64,000 nucleotides of DNA from NCBI GenBank assembly GCA_036557885.1, contig DATBGS010000024.1, forward strand, positions 1 to 64,000. The letters run 5' to 3'. A program made the position numbers and the translations under genes. Of the stretch, positions 1 through 8,013 are shown in pieces. The stretch is from DATBGS01 sp036557885 (GTDB lineage Bacteria > Chloroflexota > Ktedonobacteria > Ktedonobacterales > DATBGS01). Under the pieces are notes generated by a model. It made no database searches. It was not told the origin of the DNA and saw only the letters and a list, made by a program, of their open reading frames with translations. Every line of letters begins with the position of its first letter. The first letter of the stretch is position 1.

Positions 1-31
1 CCCCCCCCCGCCTCTTGCCTATGGGGGAAGG

Positions 32-202
32 CTACTGGCCTTTCTTGTGCTTTTTCTCTTTGTGCTGCTTCATCATGGTGCGCGCTGCTACTTCTTCAGC
101 GCGTTTTCCATAGCGGCCTGACTTTTCAGCATCTTCTTTAATATGCTCGTACTGGCGCTGCTCTTTCTCGCCAACTCCTCGCAGGTGTTTTTCTTCTGGC
201 AC
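32..202 (-). CDS. Small charged conserved protein, 56 aa
   Basis: Seen: a GTG start follows a good ribosome site (GAAGGAGG, about 8 nt upstream) and runs 56 codons to TAG. The product is almost entirely charged or helical, with the stretch EKEQRQYEHIKEDAEKSG, then an EEVAART motif and a Lys/His-rich tail (KKHKKGQ). From memory of the family, short proteins with a RQYEHIKES...RA.EIAARTVNK pattern are widespread in bacteria and are often labelled plasmid-stabilisation or Rho-N-linked proteins without experimental support. The role is unknown; a nucleic-acid-binding or stress-related helix-turn is only a guess. No membrane segment or signal peptide. It reads outward toward the window edge, divergently from the His-rich gene on its right. 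Confidence 0.6.
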   Translation of the reverse strand: MPEEKHLRGVGEKEQRQYEHIKEDAEKSGRYGKRAEEVAARTMMKQHKEKKHKKGQ

Positions 203-378
203 TTTCGTTGCCTCCTTCGTTGGCTTGTGCTCTTATTTCCTAGTTCCATCTCTGATTTTAGGGGCGCACGTCTCGTGCCAGAATCTCTGGCGCGTCTGGA
301 ATAATTCCTGCGAGCCTTCTTGCGCTGGTTTTCACACCACAGCGTACAAGGACCGCTTGTTCAAAGGGAGGGACTTTC

Positions 379-648
379 ATGGCCCAGCAATTTACCGAGG
401 GCGAAGGCAAACAGCCGCATCATACACATTCGGCGCAAACCCATACACACGACCATTACCACGTCTCGCATCATCACCAGAGTGGAATAGGTGGCGAATG
501 GGAACATCGGACGTTTTGGCATACCCACGAGCACAACCACAACGACCTGACCCACAGCCACGATTACAAGCGTGCTGAAGAAGACCAGCAGCACGCCAAA
601 GAAGCGCACGTTCACGACCACGCGGAGCCAGCGCACTCTCCGCATTAG
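379..648 (+). CDS. Histidine-rich small protein, 89 aa
   Basis: Seen: an ATG lies 7 nt after a strong ribosome site (AAAGGGAGGG). Of 89 residues 23 are His, arranged as repeated HxH pairs (THTHDHYH, HHH, HTHEHNHN, HSHDY, HVHDH). A short aromatic core, GGEWEHRTFWHTHEHNH, separates the two His-rich halves. No signal peptide, Cys or membrane segment is visible. Short HxH-rich proteins of this kind usually bind Zn, Ni or Co, so buffering or chaperoning of metal is the likely role; that is inference. No metal transporter or hydrogenase/urease gene is nearby to name the metal. The overlapping reading frames on both strands look like shadows, because the His periodicity is clean only in this frame. 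Confidence 0.7.
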   Translation: MAQQFTEGEGKQPHHTHSAQTHTHDHYHVSHHHQSGIGGEWEHRTFWHTHEHNHNDLTHSHDYKRAEEDQQHAKEAHVHDHAEPAHSPH

Positions 649-663
649 CAGGTGAGCAGTGGT

Positions 664-725
664 GCTTGTAGCGCCAGCCTCCGTGCTGGCGACAGTTCGC
701 CGCCAGGGACGGCGGCGCTACAAGC
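664..725. repeat. Compound palindrome, GTAGC-edged family
   Basis: Outer 12-bp perfect inverted arms (GCTTGTAGCGCC and its complement) enclose two smaller hairpins, one GCCAGC/GCTGGC and one CCGCC/GGCGG. The element could fold like a three-way junction. It lies between the converging ends of the His-rich gene and aspS, so a bidirectional transcription end is plausible. It shares its GTAGC...GCTAC border with palindromes near 2.5, 19.7, 31.1, 38.4 and 60.5 kb. Confidence 0.7.
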
Positions 726-736
726 AGGGAGATATG

Positions 737-2044
737 CTACGGCGTCACACGAGCCAGGTCGCGCGGGAACGTGGTTGCCAGACGGATGTTGGGTATGCCC
801 GTCAACTGCATCAGCAGCCGTTCCAGGCCGATAGCAAAGCCACCATGCGGCGGCATGCCAAAGCGAAACGCCTCCAGATAGGTTACGAAGGGTTCCACCG
901 GCAAACGCGCTCGCTCCAGCGCCGCCAGATAGTCGGCGTAGCGATGGAGCCGCTGCCCGCCTGTCACCAACTCTGTTCCCCGGAAGATCAGGTCAAAGGA
1001 GTTGGAAAACTCTGGCCGCGCCGGGTCCGGGTGGGTATAGAATGGACGCTTGCGCATCGGGTAGCCAGTGACAAACAGAAAGTCGCTGTTATACTCTTCG
1101 CGTGCCCACTCGCCCAGCCAGCGCTCGTCTTGCGGGGCCAGGTCTGGCTCGCCGCGCACGTCCGTTCCATAACGGCGATAGATCAACTCCTGGGCATCGC
1201 TAAAATGGATGCGCGGGATTTCGCGCGGCACCGTTGGCAACTGGACATTCAGCAGCGCCAGTTCGCTGCTGTAGTGCTCCTGAAGCTCCGCAAAGATGCC
1301 TGCCAGCACGTCGCGCAGCAGCGCCATCACGGTCAGGTGGCTTTCGATGTAGCCAAACTCCACGTCCAGGCTGACATATTCGCTGATATGGCGCGTGGTT
1401 TCGCTTGGCTCGGCGCGGAACACCGGCCCAACCTCATAGACCCGCTCAAAGACGCCTACCATGATCTGCTTGTAAAACTGCGGGCTTTGCGCCAGATACG
1501 CCGGGCGCCCAAAGTAGTCCAGCTTGAAGACGTTGGCGCCGCTCTCGGTGGCTGCCGCGACGATCTTGGGCGTCTGGATTTCCGTGAAGCCGCGTGCATT
1601 CAGCGTGGCCCGAAAGCCTGCCATCGCCCCCGCGCTCAGGCGCAGCATGGCACGCCTCGTCGGGTGGCGATTCGCAACCACCGCGTGGTCAAGAATGGTC
1701 GTGATATTGGCTTTGAGGGTGGGCTTGTTCAGCGCCACATGCGGCGGCTCGTTGACGGGCGCGATGATCTCAATGGAAAGATCGTGCAGCTCAACGCCGC
1801 CTGGCGCCTGCTCTGTGGCGAAGGCTTTGCCCTCAACGGTCAGCACTGTCTCTGTGGTGGCTTCGCCAGCAGCCAACAGCCCCAATTCTTCATCCGTTTC
1901 CGCAACCGCCTGGATGATGCCCCAGCCATCGCGGATGACCAGAAAGTTCAGCGTGCCCAGACGTCGGAACGAATGCAGCCAGCCTTGAACTCGCACGCGC
2001 TCACCAATGTGCGAGCGTACTTCAATCGTGGGAATGCGTTGCAT
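737..2044 (-). CDS. aspS: Aspartyl-tRNA synthetase, archaeal/non-discriminating type
   Basis: Charges tRNA with aspartate in the cytoplasm. The 435-aa length fits the short archaeal-type AspRS rather than the roughly 590-aa bacterial type with a GAD insertion. Seen: an N-terminal OB-fold anticodon domain (residues 1-105, with VRVQGWLHSFRRLG), then a class II core with motif 2 near 207 (FRAEPSETTRHISEY), the RPFYTHPDP stretch, an FRGTELVTGGQRLHRY segment and motif 3 near 400 (GGFAIGLERLL). The start chosen is the ATG after GGGAGATAGAG; the frame stays open upstream into the leader, but those codons lack homology. A T-box leader precedes it. Such enzymes often also charge tRNA-Asn for the transamidation route; which tRNAs this one uses cannot be told here. 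Confidence 0.93.
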   Translation of the reverse strand: MQRIPTIEVRSHIGERVRVQGWLHSFRRLGTLNFLVIRDGWGIIQAVAETDEELGLLAAGEATTETVLTVEGKAFATEQAPGGVELHDLSIEIIAPVNEPPHVALNKPTLKANITTILDHAVVANRHPTRRAMLRLSAGAMAGFRATLNARGFTEIQTPKIVAAATESGANVFKLDYFGRPAYLAQSPQFYKQIMVGVFERVYEVGPVFRAEPSETTRHISEYVSLDVEFGYIESHLTVMALLRDVLAGIFAELQEHYSSELALLNVQLPTVPREIPRIHFSDAQELIYRRYGTDVRGEPDLAPQDERWLGEWAREEYNSDFLFVTGYPMRKRPFYTHPDPARPEFSNSFDLIFRGTELVTGGQRLHRYADYLAALERARLPVEPFVTYLEAFRFGMPPHGGFAIGLERLLMQLTGIPNIRLATTFPRDLARVTP

Positions 2045-2189
2045 CTCTCTATCTCCCTTTTCTTTTAGGTTACACCGGCCTGCCTGACGAGCAAGGGAAG
2101 CGCGTCCTGGCAGGCCAAACAAGGTGCTAAACGCCTTCCCACAGATCGTTGTCGTGCATTGGTTTTCGCTCCATTGCGCTTGCACACAA

Positions 2190-2440
2190 CAAAAAGCCCT
2201 CATCCAAGGAGGACGAGGGCGTGCAAGCCTGTTCTCGTGGTACCACCACCATTTGCCCCGGTGCTGGGGCCTCACCCGGTTCACCGCGTTGTAAACCGTC
2301 GCGCGCTAACGGGCGCACCCGAAACCAGCTAGTAGAGGATTCGTTCGCCGGTTGGCTCTGGGGTGTCGTTCGGAGAGATCAGCGGCAATGCTTGCAGCCT
2401 GGGCATTGCTCTCTGGACGCCAAAAGGTTCTCGTAGATGT
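2190..2440 (-). promoter_or_regulatory. T-box riboswitch leader of aspS, likely Asp specifier
   Basis: On the minus strand the leader carries the T-box core TGGTGGTACCACGAGA (plus positions about 2233-2251), followed by a terminator hairpin with a U-run. Upstream, an AGAGAGC...CTGATCTCTCC pairing looks like the apical part of stem I and is followed by GAAC-GAC-ACC. The GAC at 2365-2367 is then the likely specifier codon, which matches an Asp enzyme. T-boxes sense uncharged tRNA by pairing with its anticodon and acceptor end, so aspS should be switched on when charged tRNA-Asp falls. The exact 5' end and the full stem I fold are not resolved by eye. Confidence 0.85.
2191..2220 (-). terminator. 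T-box-controlled intrinsic terminator
   Basis: Minus-strand GCCCTCGTCC...GGATGAGGGC hairpin followed directly by TTTTTG. It lies between the T-box core and the aspS coding start, where a transcription attenuator is expected. Confidence 0.8.
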
Positions 2441-2515
2441 CCCCATCAAAGCCGATACTCTTGTTATCTGCAATGTATCACATACAGCAGCAGGCGTCAA
2501 GCGAATTGGCTCTGT

Positions 2516-2560
2516 GCGGGCTGCCGTGCCCCTGCTTTGAGGGGGCAGCCCGCGCTACAG
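2516..2560. repeat. Palindrome with CCCCTGCTTTGAGGGG core
   Basis: 10-bp perfect arms (GCGGGCTGCC and its complement) enclose GTGCCCCTGCTTTGAGGG, and GCGCTACAGG follows. The same core and GCTACA edge recur near 19.68, 31.13 and 38.49 kb. It lies just upstream of the T-box leader. Confidence 0.7.
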
Positions 2561-3057
2561 GCAAAAAACCAGGGAACGCGAGGCAGTGCGGGCGTGGAAA
2601 CACAGCCTTTTGTCCCCTGGTTCTGTTTTCGGTTCTCAATGTGGATGCTGATCGTATGGCCCTGCTGGTGTCCCCAGCGCCGAGCAAGACAGGCGTTTCT
2701 CCCCGATTTCTCGTCTGAGCGGCAGTTCATTGCCACGACACATGACGACAGGTTGTCACTCGCGCCTGGTTACATCCAGGCAGCCGGCCCTTTGAGTGGC
2801 TTCCGCATTAGCCCCCTCGTGACCGCCCCGCGCGACATCCGCGCATCCACCCCGTTGTGGCGCCAGATGTCTCTCCCCACCACCACACCGTTCGGCTAAA
2901 AACTCTCTGGGGTCGCGGCACAGGCGTGAACCTCTCCCCTGGCCTCTTCACGCTTCCCATTTCAACGCGCTATGCCCATCCCAGGTGCTTGCACTCCATG
3001 AAACGCTGTACGAATTTCAAGACTACATGAACGACCTACAAAACACTGCCAGGTTCA
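2561..3057. other. Intergenic stretch with no recognised gene
   Basis: About 500 bases lacking a convincing coding frame. The only structure seen is an AACCAGGG (2567-2574) / CCCTGGTT (2615-2622) inverted repeat and a short GCCTGGATGTAACCAGGC hairpin near 2770-2787 (plus strand GCCTGGTTACATCCAGGC). Short open frames exist on both strands but have no ribosome sites, recognisable domains or consistent composition. A decayed mobile gene is possible, but no transposase motif was found. Confidence 0.5.
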
Positions 3058-4962
3058 CTACGCCCAATCATCAAAGGAGAGTGGGCGCGACGCTTCGTGG
3101 TACTCTTCGGGAATCTGCCAGGACGCTTCTCCCCAGGAAGCGCGATTCTTCGCAATCGTGGGGAAGACCGCGCGGGCAACCTCCTCGTGTACGGTAATGA
3201 TGTCGCCATCCGACGCCAGCACTACAATGGCTTGCTCGCCTGGGAGATGCACCAGCATCTCGCGGGCGCCCGGCTGACCACCCACCGCTTTTTCGTGGAT
3301 GAGGCGGGCCACCTGCGAAGCCTCCCACAAGAGCGGAGAAGCCTGCAAGGGCTGGCCGGTGCGCCCATGATAGCGGTGGAGCAGGACACGCGCCTCGCGG
3401 TTTGGCCCAAAGGCTACCACCTGATGCGCGACAATCGTCACCGGCTCGCGTGCCGCCGGAGCCGGGGCTTCGGCTGGCGTTTCCGCTGCCTCCTCTGTTT
3501 CGGCTTCGGCCTCCATCTCGGCTTCTTCAGCAGCTACAGGAGCTTCCTCGGCTGGGGCTTCTTCGGCGGCCTCCACCTCAACTTCAACCTCGGCTTCTTC
3601 GGCGGCCTCCGCCTCGGCCTCAGCTTCTTGCTGCTCTGCTGCTTCCTGGGCAGCTTCGGCAGCCGCGATGGCCTCGGCCACCACAGAGGCTTCCTCTACC
3701 TCAGCAGCAGGTTCCGCCTCAGCTACAGCAGCTTCTTCTGCGGCTGGTTCCTCGGCTTCCGCAGCAACTGGCGCTTCAGTTGCCTCTTCCTCAGCAGCAG
3801 CTTCGGCAACAGGAACTTCCTCCTCAGCTTCCGAGGCTTCCGCCTCAGTCACCTCTTCTTCGGCTGGGGCTTCCGCCTCCATTGCGGCAACCGGAGCTTC
3901 CTCTTCCGCTTCAGCAACAGGGACTTCTACCGCCTCTTCGGTTGTTTCTGCTGTTTCCTCAGCAGTTGATGCTTCTTCAGCAACAGGAGCTTCCGCTTCT
4001 GCTGCCGGGGCTTCTTCGGCAGCGGGGGCTTCTGCCGCCTCTGCTACCGCTGGAGTTTCTTCGGCTGCTTCTACAGCTTCGGCTTCGGCTTCGACGGCAG
4101 GGGCTTCCTCGCTCGCCTCAGTCACAGGCGCTTCTGCCTCCGCTTCGGCGGCTGCCTCCTCAGCCTCCAGAGGTGCCTCGACTTCTTCCGCTGCTGCTTC
4201 AGCAGCCGGGGCTTCTTCCACCATCTCAGCTACTGGAGCCTCTTCGGATGCTTCGACCGCTTCTTCAGCTACAGGCACTTCTGCCTCCGCTTCGGCGGCA
4301 GGGGCTTCTTCCGCCATTGCAGCCACCGCAGCTTCTTCAGTTGCTTCTGCCGTCGCCACTTCTTCAGCGGGTGTCTCCTCTGCGGCTGCCGCCTCTTCCA
4401 CTTCCGCAGCCGGGGCTTCTTCGGCGGCTTCGGCTGTTGGAGCCTCAGCAGCTTCTTCGGCTACAGGCGCTTCGGATGCTTCCTCTGCGGCCTCAGCAGA
4501 GGCTGCTTCTTCGGCAGCCGGTGCCTCAGCTTCTCCCACTGCGGCTGGCTCCTCTTCAGCAGCCGGGGCTTCCTCGCCAGCGGCCTCTACCGCTGGTTCG
4601 GCTTCTGCGGCGGCCTCGGCAGGCGCCTCTTCCTCGGCTGCTTCCTCAGCAGCTTCTGCCACCTCCGCTGGAGCCACCTCACCAGCCAGTTCCACCAGTG
4701 TTTCTGACTGAGATTCTTCACTCACAACGACAACATTTGCTTCTGCTTCATCCGTCGCTTCCTGGACTTCAGCGCCAGAGTCGTCTGAGGCTTCTGCTGT
4801 CTCACCATCATCTATTTCACGCTGCTCAGTATGCTCATGCGTCCCCTCCACCTCCGCTCCGGCTTGCGCCACCGGTTCGGTCTCCTCCGGCAGCACGGCC
4901 ACCTCAACCACTTGCCCCTCTGGATTCTCCTGCGCATCCATTTCAGGATTCTCGCTACCCAT
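3058..4962 (-). CDS. Glu/Ala-rich low-complexity protein with C-terminal globular domain, 634 aa
   Basis: Seen: after an acidic N-terminus of about 110 residues, some 390 residues consist almost wholly of Ala, Glu, Pro and Val in imperfect units such as AAEEAPAAEAEAPVAEEA. They are followed by a roughly 130-residue ordinary domain (VTIVAHQVVAFGPNREARVLL ... LPGEQAIVVLASDGDIITVHEEV ... SFDDWA). No signal peptide or membrane helix. The ATG chosen follows AAGGGAC by 6-10 nt; an upstream in-frame ATG 14 codons earlier lacks a good site. The strongly acidic repeat should be helical or disordered and could be a spacer or a polyelectrolyte binding surface. The C-terminal domain resembles nothing I can name. 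Repeat biased coding leaves long open frames on the other strand, which are rejected as shadows. Confidence 0.75.
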   Translation of the reverse strand: MGSENPEMDAQENPEGQVVEVAVLPEETEPVAQAGAEVEGTHEHTEQREIDDGETAEASDDSGAEVQEATDEAEANVVVVSEESQSETLVELAGEVAPAEVAEAAEEAAEEEAPAEAAAEAEPAVEAAGEEAPAAEEEPAAVGEAEAPAAEEAASAEAAEEASEAPVAEEAAEAPTAEAAEEAPAAEVEEAAAAEETPAEEVATAEATEEAAVAAMAEEAPAAEAEAEVPVAEEAVEASEEAPVAEMVEEAPAAEAAAEEVEAPLEAEEAAAEAEAEAPVTEASEEAPAVEAEAEAVEAAEETPAVAEAAEAPAAEEAPAAEAEAPVAEEASTAEETAETTEEAVEVPVAEAEEEAPVAAMEAEAPAEEEVTEAEASEAEEEVPVAEAAAEEEATEAPVAAEAEEPAAEEAAVAEAEPAAEVEEASVVAEAIAAAEAAQEAAEQQEAEAEAEAAEEAEVEVEVEAAEEAPAEEAPVAAEEAEMEAEAETEEAAETPAEAPAPAAREPVTIVAHQVVAFGPNREARVLLHRYHGRTGQPLQASPLLWEASQVARLIHEKAVGGQPGAREMLVHLPGEQAIVVLASDGDIITVHEEVARAVFPTIAKNRASWGEASWQIPEEYHEASRPLSFDDWA

Positions 4963-5300
4963 TGCCGTGTCCCTTTCCTGCATAGCAGGCAACAGTTTCA
5001 TCAAAGTTAGTTGAAGCTGCCACGCTCAAGGCACCGCATGGTCCTTTTCCACGCCCAGACCGAGCGCTACCCCCTGGTTCCTTCCCAAGCTCGCGTATCT
5101 GCTTCGGGGCGCATCTTATCAGAGGTTTAAAGCAAGCACAATGGGGTAAATTGGCGGCTCCAATGCGCCCATTCAGTGACGACATATAAAGCACCGTCAA
5201 TATTACGTTTTCACGCCATGCAGTGGCATTTTTGCAGGCTATCTCTTACAATACATGGGTACAAGCTAACTTTTGTGAAGTATTCAAGAAAGAGCACATC
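4963..5300. other. Intergenic region between divergent genes
   Basis: Holds the ribosome sites and presumably the promoters of the low-complexity gene (minus) and the molybdenum hydroxylase (plus). No clear -35/-10 pair, repeat or small gene is seen. The upstream in-frame extension of the plus-strand gene (from 5223) lacks the family N-terminus and was not used. Confidence 0.4.
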
Positions 5301-7616
5301 ATGCCAGAGTATAAGTACCTGGGACATTCAGCCCACCGCGTAGACGCGCCAGCCAAGCTGACCGGGGAAACCCGCTATACGGCTGATCTGCCGGTTGAAG
5401 GGCTGCTGCATGCCCGTCCAGTCCTCAGTCCCTACGCCCACGCGCGCATTCGCGGCATTGATAAGAGTGCGGCGCTGGCAGTTCCGGGCGTGGTCGCAGT
5501 GTTGACCGCAGCAGACCTGCCCCTGAAATACGACAAAGGGACCGAATCCTCGCGTCACCGTTCGCCGCTGGCGCGTGACTATACCCTCTTTCGCGGTCAG
5601 ATCGTGGCGATGGTGCTGGCAACCGATCCGGCAGTTGCCCAGGACGCCACAGATCTCGTGAACATAGACTACGAGCCACTGACACCAGTGGTTGACCCGG
5701 TTGAGGCGATGAAGCCCGGCGCACCTTCGGTGCATCCCAACGTTTCCCACGATGCTGCCGAAGCCGAGGCAGGCATGCACGCAGCCGTCGCGCAGTCTGA
5801 AGAGACGGAGGCGGAAAAAGAGGAGCTTTCCGTCAATGTTTCCTCGCACCCACACTTCAAGCGCGGCGATGTAGAGCAAGGCTTCCGCGAGGCAGATGTT
5901 GTGCTGGAGCAAACCTATCGCACCAGCATGGTGCACCAGAGCTACATCGAGCCGCAAACAGTGGCGGCGTCTGTTGACCCTCTGGGCCAGATTACCGTCT
6001 GGGCCAGTACGCAGGCGATGTTCTACGCGCGCTCAGAAGTCGCGGAATCGCTGGGCATTCCAGAGCATCAGGTGCGCGTGGTCGCCATGCCCGTTGGCGG
6101 CGGCTTCGGCGGCAAGTTCCTGCTTTTTGAGCCGCTGATCGCTGCGATGGCCGTTGCCGTGAAGCGCCCGGTCCTGCTCAGCTTTACCCGCAGCGATGAT
6201 TTTCTTTCTGGCAACCCGGCGCCGCAAAGCATCATTACCATGAAAGTCGGCGCAAAGCGCGATGGCACGCTGACCGCTCTGCAAACAAAGGCTATTTTTG
6301 ACAGCGGCGCCTACCCTGGCGCCCCGGCGGGAATTGCTGCCATTATGATTGGCGCGTACTATCGCTGCGCCAACCTGGACCTGCGCGGCTACGAGGTGCT
6401 GACGCACAAGCCCGGCGTGGGCGCGTATCGCGCCCCTGGTGCGCCGCAAGCGACTTTCGCCATTGATTCGCATATGGACGCGCTGGCGCAGCAGTTGGGG
6501 CTGGACCCGCTGGAGTTCCGCATTCGCAACGCCATCGTCACAGGCGACAAACGCCCCGATGGCGTGCCCTTCCCGGCCATTGGCATGCGCGACTGTCTGG
6601 AAAAACTCCGCGAGCAGCCGCTCTGGAAAAACCGCAAGCCAGGCGAAACCGACGCGCAGGGCCGCAAGATTGGCGTGGGCGTGGCGGCTGGCGGCTGGCC
6701 CGGTGGCCTGGAGCCTGCGTCGGCGGCCTGCCGGATGGACCGCGACGGGACCATGACGCTGGTGGTTGGCTCGGTTGATCTGACGGGCACAGATACCGTG
6801 CTAACACTGATTGCGGCGGAGATTCTCAACCAACCGCCTGAAACCATTCGCATTGTGCATGGCGACACCGACAGCGCGCCATATATGGGCGCTTCTGGCG
6901 GCAGCAAGGTCACGTACACGATTGGCGCGGCGGTCAGGAAGGCGGCAGAGGACGTGCGCCGTCAGATTCTGGATATTGCCGCTGATCAATTGGAGGCCGC
7001 CGCTGGCGACCTGGAACTGGTGCCTGGGCGGGTGCAGGTGAAGGGGCTGGGGTCCAAAGGCATTGCCTTAAAGGACATTTCCGAGCGCAGCCAGGGCTGG
7101 GGCGCGCGCTTCGAGCCGGTCTATGGACGCGGCGCGGTGGCGCTGCCATCAAGCTCACCGATGTTTACGGCGCATCTGGCGCGCGTGGCAGTTGACCCCG
7201 AAACCGGGGAGACAAGCGTGCTGGATTATGTCGCGGTGCAGGATGTCGGCTTTGCGCTGAACCCGGCTGAGGTGGAAGGGCAGATGATGGGCGGCATTCT
7301 CCAGGGCATGGGCTGGGCGCTGTATGAGCAGATGGTCTATGACGACCAGGGCCAACTGCTGAACAGCAGCTTCATGGAATATGCCATCCCAGGCGCGAGA
7401 ATGGCGCCGCCAACCATTAGCGCCGAGTTCGTCGAAGTACCCTCGGAGCATGGTCCCTTTGGGGCCAAGGGCGTTGGCGAGCCGCCGGTGATTCCAGGCG
7501 GGGCCGTCATCGCCAATGCCGTTGCCAACGCCATTGGCGTGCGCATGACACAGCTTCCGGTCACACCAGAGCGCGTGTTCCAGGCGCTGCACAACGGAAA
7601 TGGCAAGGTCAATTAG
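5301..7616 (+). CDS. Molybdenum hydroxylase large subunit (xanthine dehydrogenase/CoxL-like), 771 aa
   Basis: Large molybdopterin-cytosine-dinucleotide binding subunit of the xanthine dehydrogenase/aldehyde oxidase/CO dehydrogenase family. Seen: the N-terminal Ald_Xan_dh_C domain (YLGHSAHRVDAPAKLTGETRY, residues 1-110), the Mo-cofactor loop VGGGFGGKF near 263-271, the substrate-pocket loop GAYRAPGAPQ near 373, and the C-terminal GPFGAKGVGEPP near 717, whose Glu is the usual catalytic base. The loop is neither AYRCSFR (form I CO dehydrogenase) nor AYRGAGR (form II), so CO oxidation is not supported and the substrate is unknown. The FAD and 2Fe-2S partner subunits are absent on both sides. The start ATG follows AAGAAAGAG and matches the family N-terminus. 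Confidence 0.88.
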   Translation: MPEYKYLGHSAHRVDAPAKLTGETRYTADLPVEGLLHARPVLSPYAHARIRGIDKSAALAVPGVVAVLTAADLPLKYDKGTESSRHRSPLARDYTLFRGQIVAMVLATDPAVAQDATDLVNIDYEPLTPVVDPVEAMKPGAPSVHPNVSHDAAEAEAGMHAAVAQSEETEAEKEELSVNVSSHPHFKRGDVEQGFREADVVLEQTYRTSMVHQSYIEPQTVAASVDPLGQITVWASTQAMFYARSEVAESLGIPEHQVRVVAMPVGGGFGGKFLLFEPLIAAMAVAVKRPVLLSFTRSDDFLSGNPAPQSIITMKVGAKRDGTLTALQTKAIFDSGAYPGAPAGIAAIMIGAYYRCANLDLRGYEVLTHKPGVGAYRAPGAPQATFAIDSHMDALAQQLGLDPLEFRIRNAIVTGDKRPDGVPFPAIGMRDCLEKLREQPLWKNRKPGETDAQGRKIGVGVAAGGWPGGLEPASAACRMDRDGTMTLVVGSVDLTGTDTVLTLIAAEILNQPPETIRIVHGDTDSAPYMGASGGSKVTYTIGAAVRKAAEDVRRQILDIAADQLEAAAGDLELVPGRVQVKGLGSKGIALKDISERSQGWGARFEPVYGRGAVALPSSSPMFTAHLARVAVDPETGETSVLDYVAVQDVGFALNPAEVEGQMMGGILQGMGWALYEQMVYDDQGQLLNSSFMEYAIPGARMAPPTISAEFVEVPSEHGPFGAKGVGEPPVIPGGAVIANAVANAIGVRMTQLPVTPERVFQALHNGNGKVN

Positions 7617-7645
7617 GGGGTCTGGAAAGGCCAGAGGTCAGTTCG

Positions 7646-7975
7646 ATGGAAAGGGCAAAAAAGTATAGCATCCATGACCTAAAAACCGGCCAGGTTGTTG
7701 CCCGCATTGGCGCAGATGGCATGCTCTCTGACGAGGGTGATCCCCAAGCCATAGCGCAGTTGAGGAAGCTCTTGCAGCAGGAACTCATCGTGCGAGAGAG
7801 GCAGTTCAGATTCGAGGCCGAAGACGAAGACGAGGGGTATGAGCTATTCCCCGAAGGGGGCATGTGCTACTTTGGGCTAATCACTCTTCGTCCTGGTGAC
7901 CCAGAATATCTTGCTGCCTTTCTCTCCTGTCTGCCCTCCATCAGCACTTACGAGGCACGCGCAGTTCGGGAGTAG
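7646..7975 (+). CDS. Hypothetical protein, 109 aa
   Basis: No family recognised. Seen: an N-terminal beta-rich stretch (YSIHDLKTGQVVARIGADGMLS), a helix (DPQAIAQLRKLLQQELIV), an acidic patch (FEAEDEDEGYELFPEGG) and a closing segment (YFGLITLRPGDPEYLAAFLSCL). The protein looks soluble and single-domain. It starts 29 nt after the molybdenum hydroxylase stop, on the same strand, with AGAGG upstream of the ATG, so it is probably co-transcribed. Length and normal codon use support a real gene. A link to maturation or assembly of the hydroxylase would be guesswork. Confidence 0.6.
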   Translation: MERAKKYSIHDLKTGQVVARIGADGMLSDEGDPQAIAQLRKLLQQELIVRERQFRFEAEDEDEGYELFPEGGMCYFGLITLRPGDPEYLAAFLSCLPSISTYEARAVRE

Positions 7976-8013
7976 CTGCTTGCTGGCTGCTATGCGTGCT
8001 CGCAAGCTAGTGC

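Noticed and set aside
659..2068. 469-codon plus-strand frame over aspS
   Set aside because: Antisense to a gene with complete class II synthetase motifs; the composition is that of a shadow frame.
2363..2899. Possible decayed transposase or small RNA between aspS and the low-complexity gene
   Set aside because: No transposase motif in any frame, and no match by eye to SRP, 6S, RNase P or tmRNA conserved segments.
3097..4985. Long plus-strand open frames (290, 527 and 347 codons) opposite the Glu/Ala-rich gene
   Set aside because: They are Leu/Pro/Gln- or Ala/Ser-only readings of the complement of GAA/GCC repeats, lack ribosome sites and have no globular sequence.
5301..7616. Carbon monoxide dehydrogenase large subunit (CoxL)
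   Set aside because: The active-site loop is AYRAPG, not AYRCSFR or AYRGAGR, and no coxM/coxS genes are adjacent.
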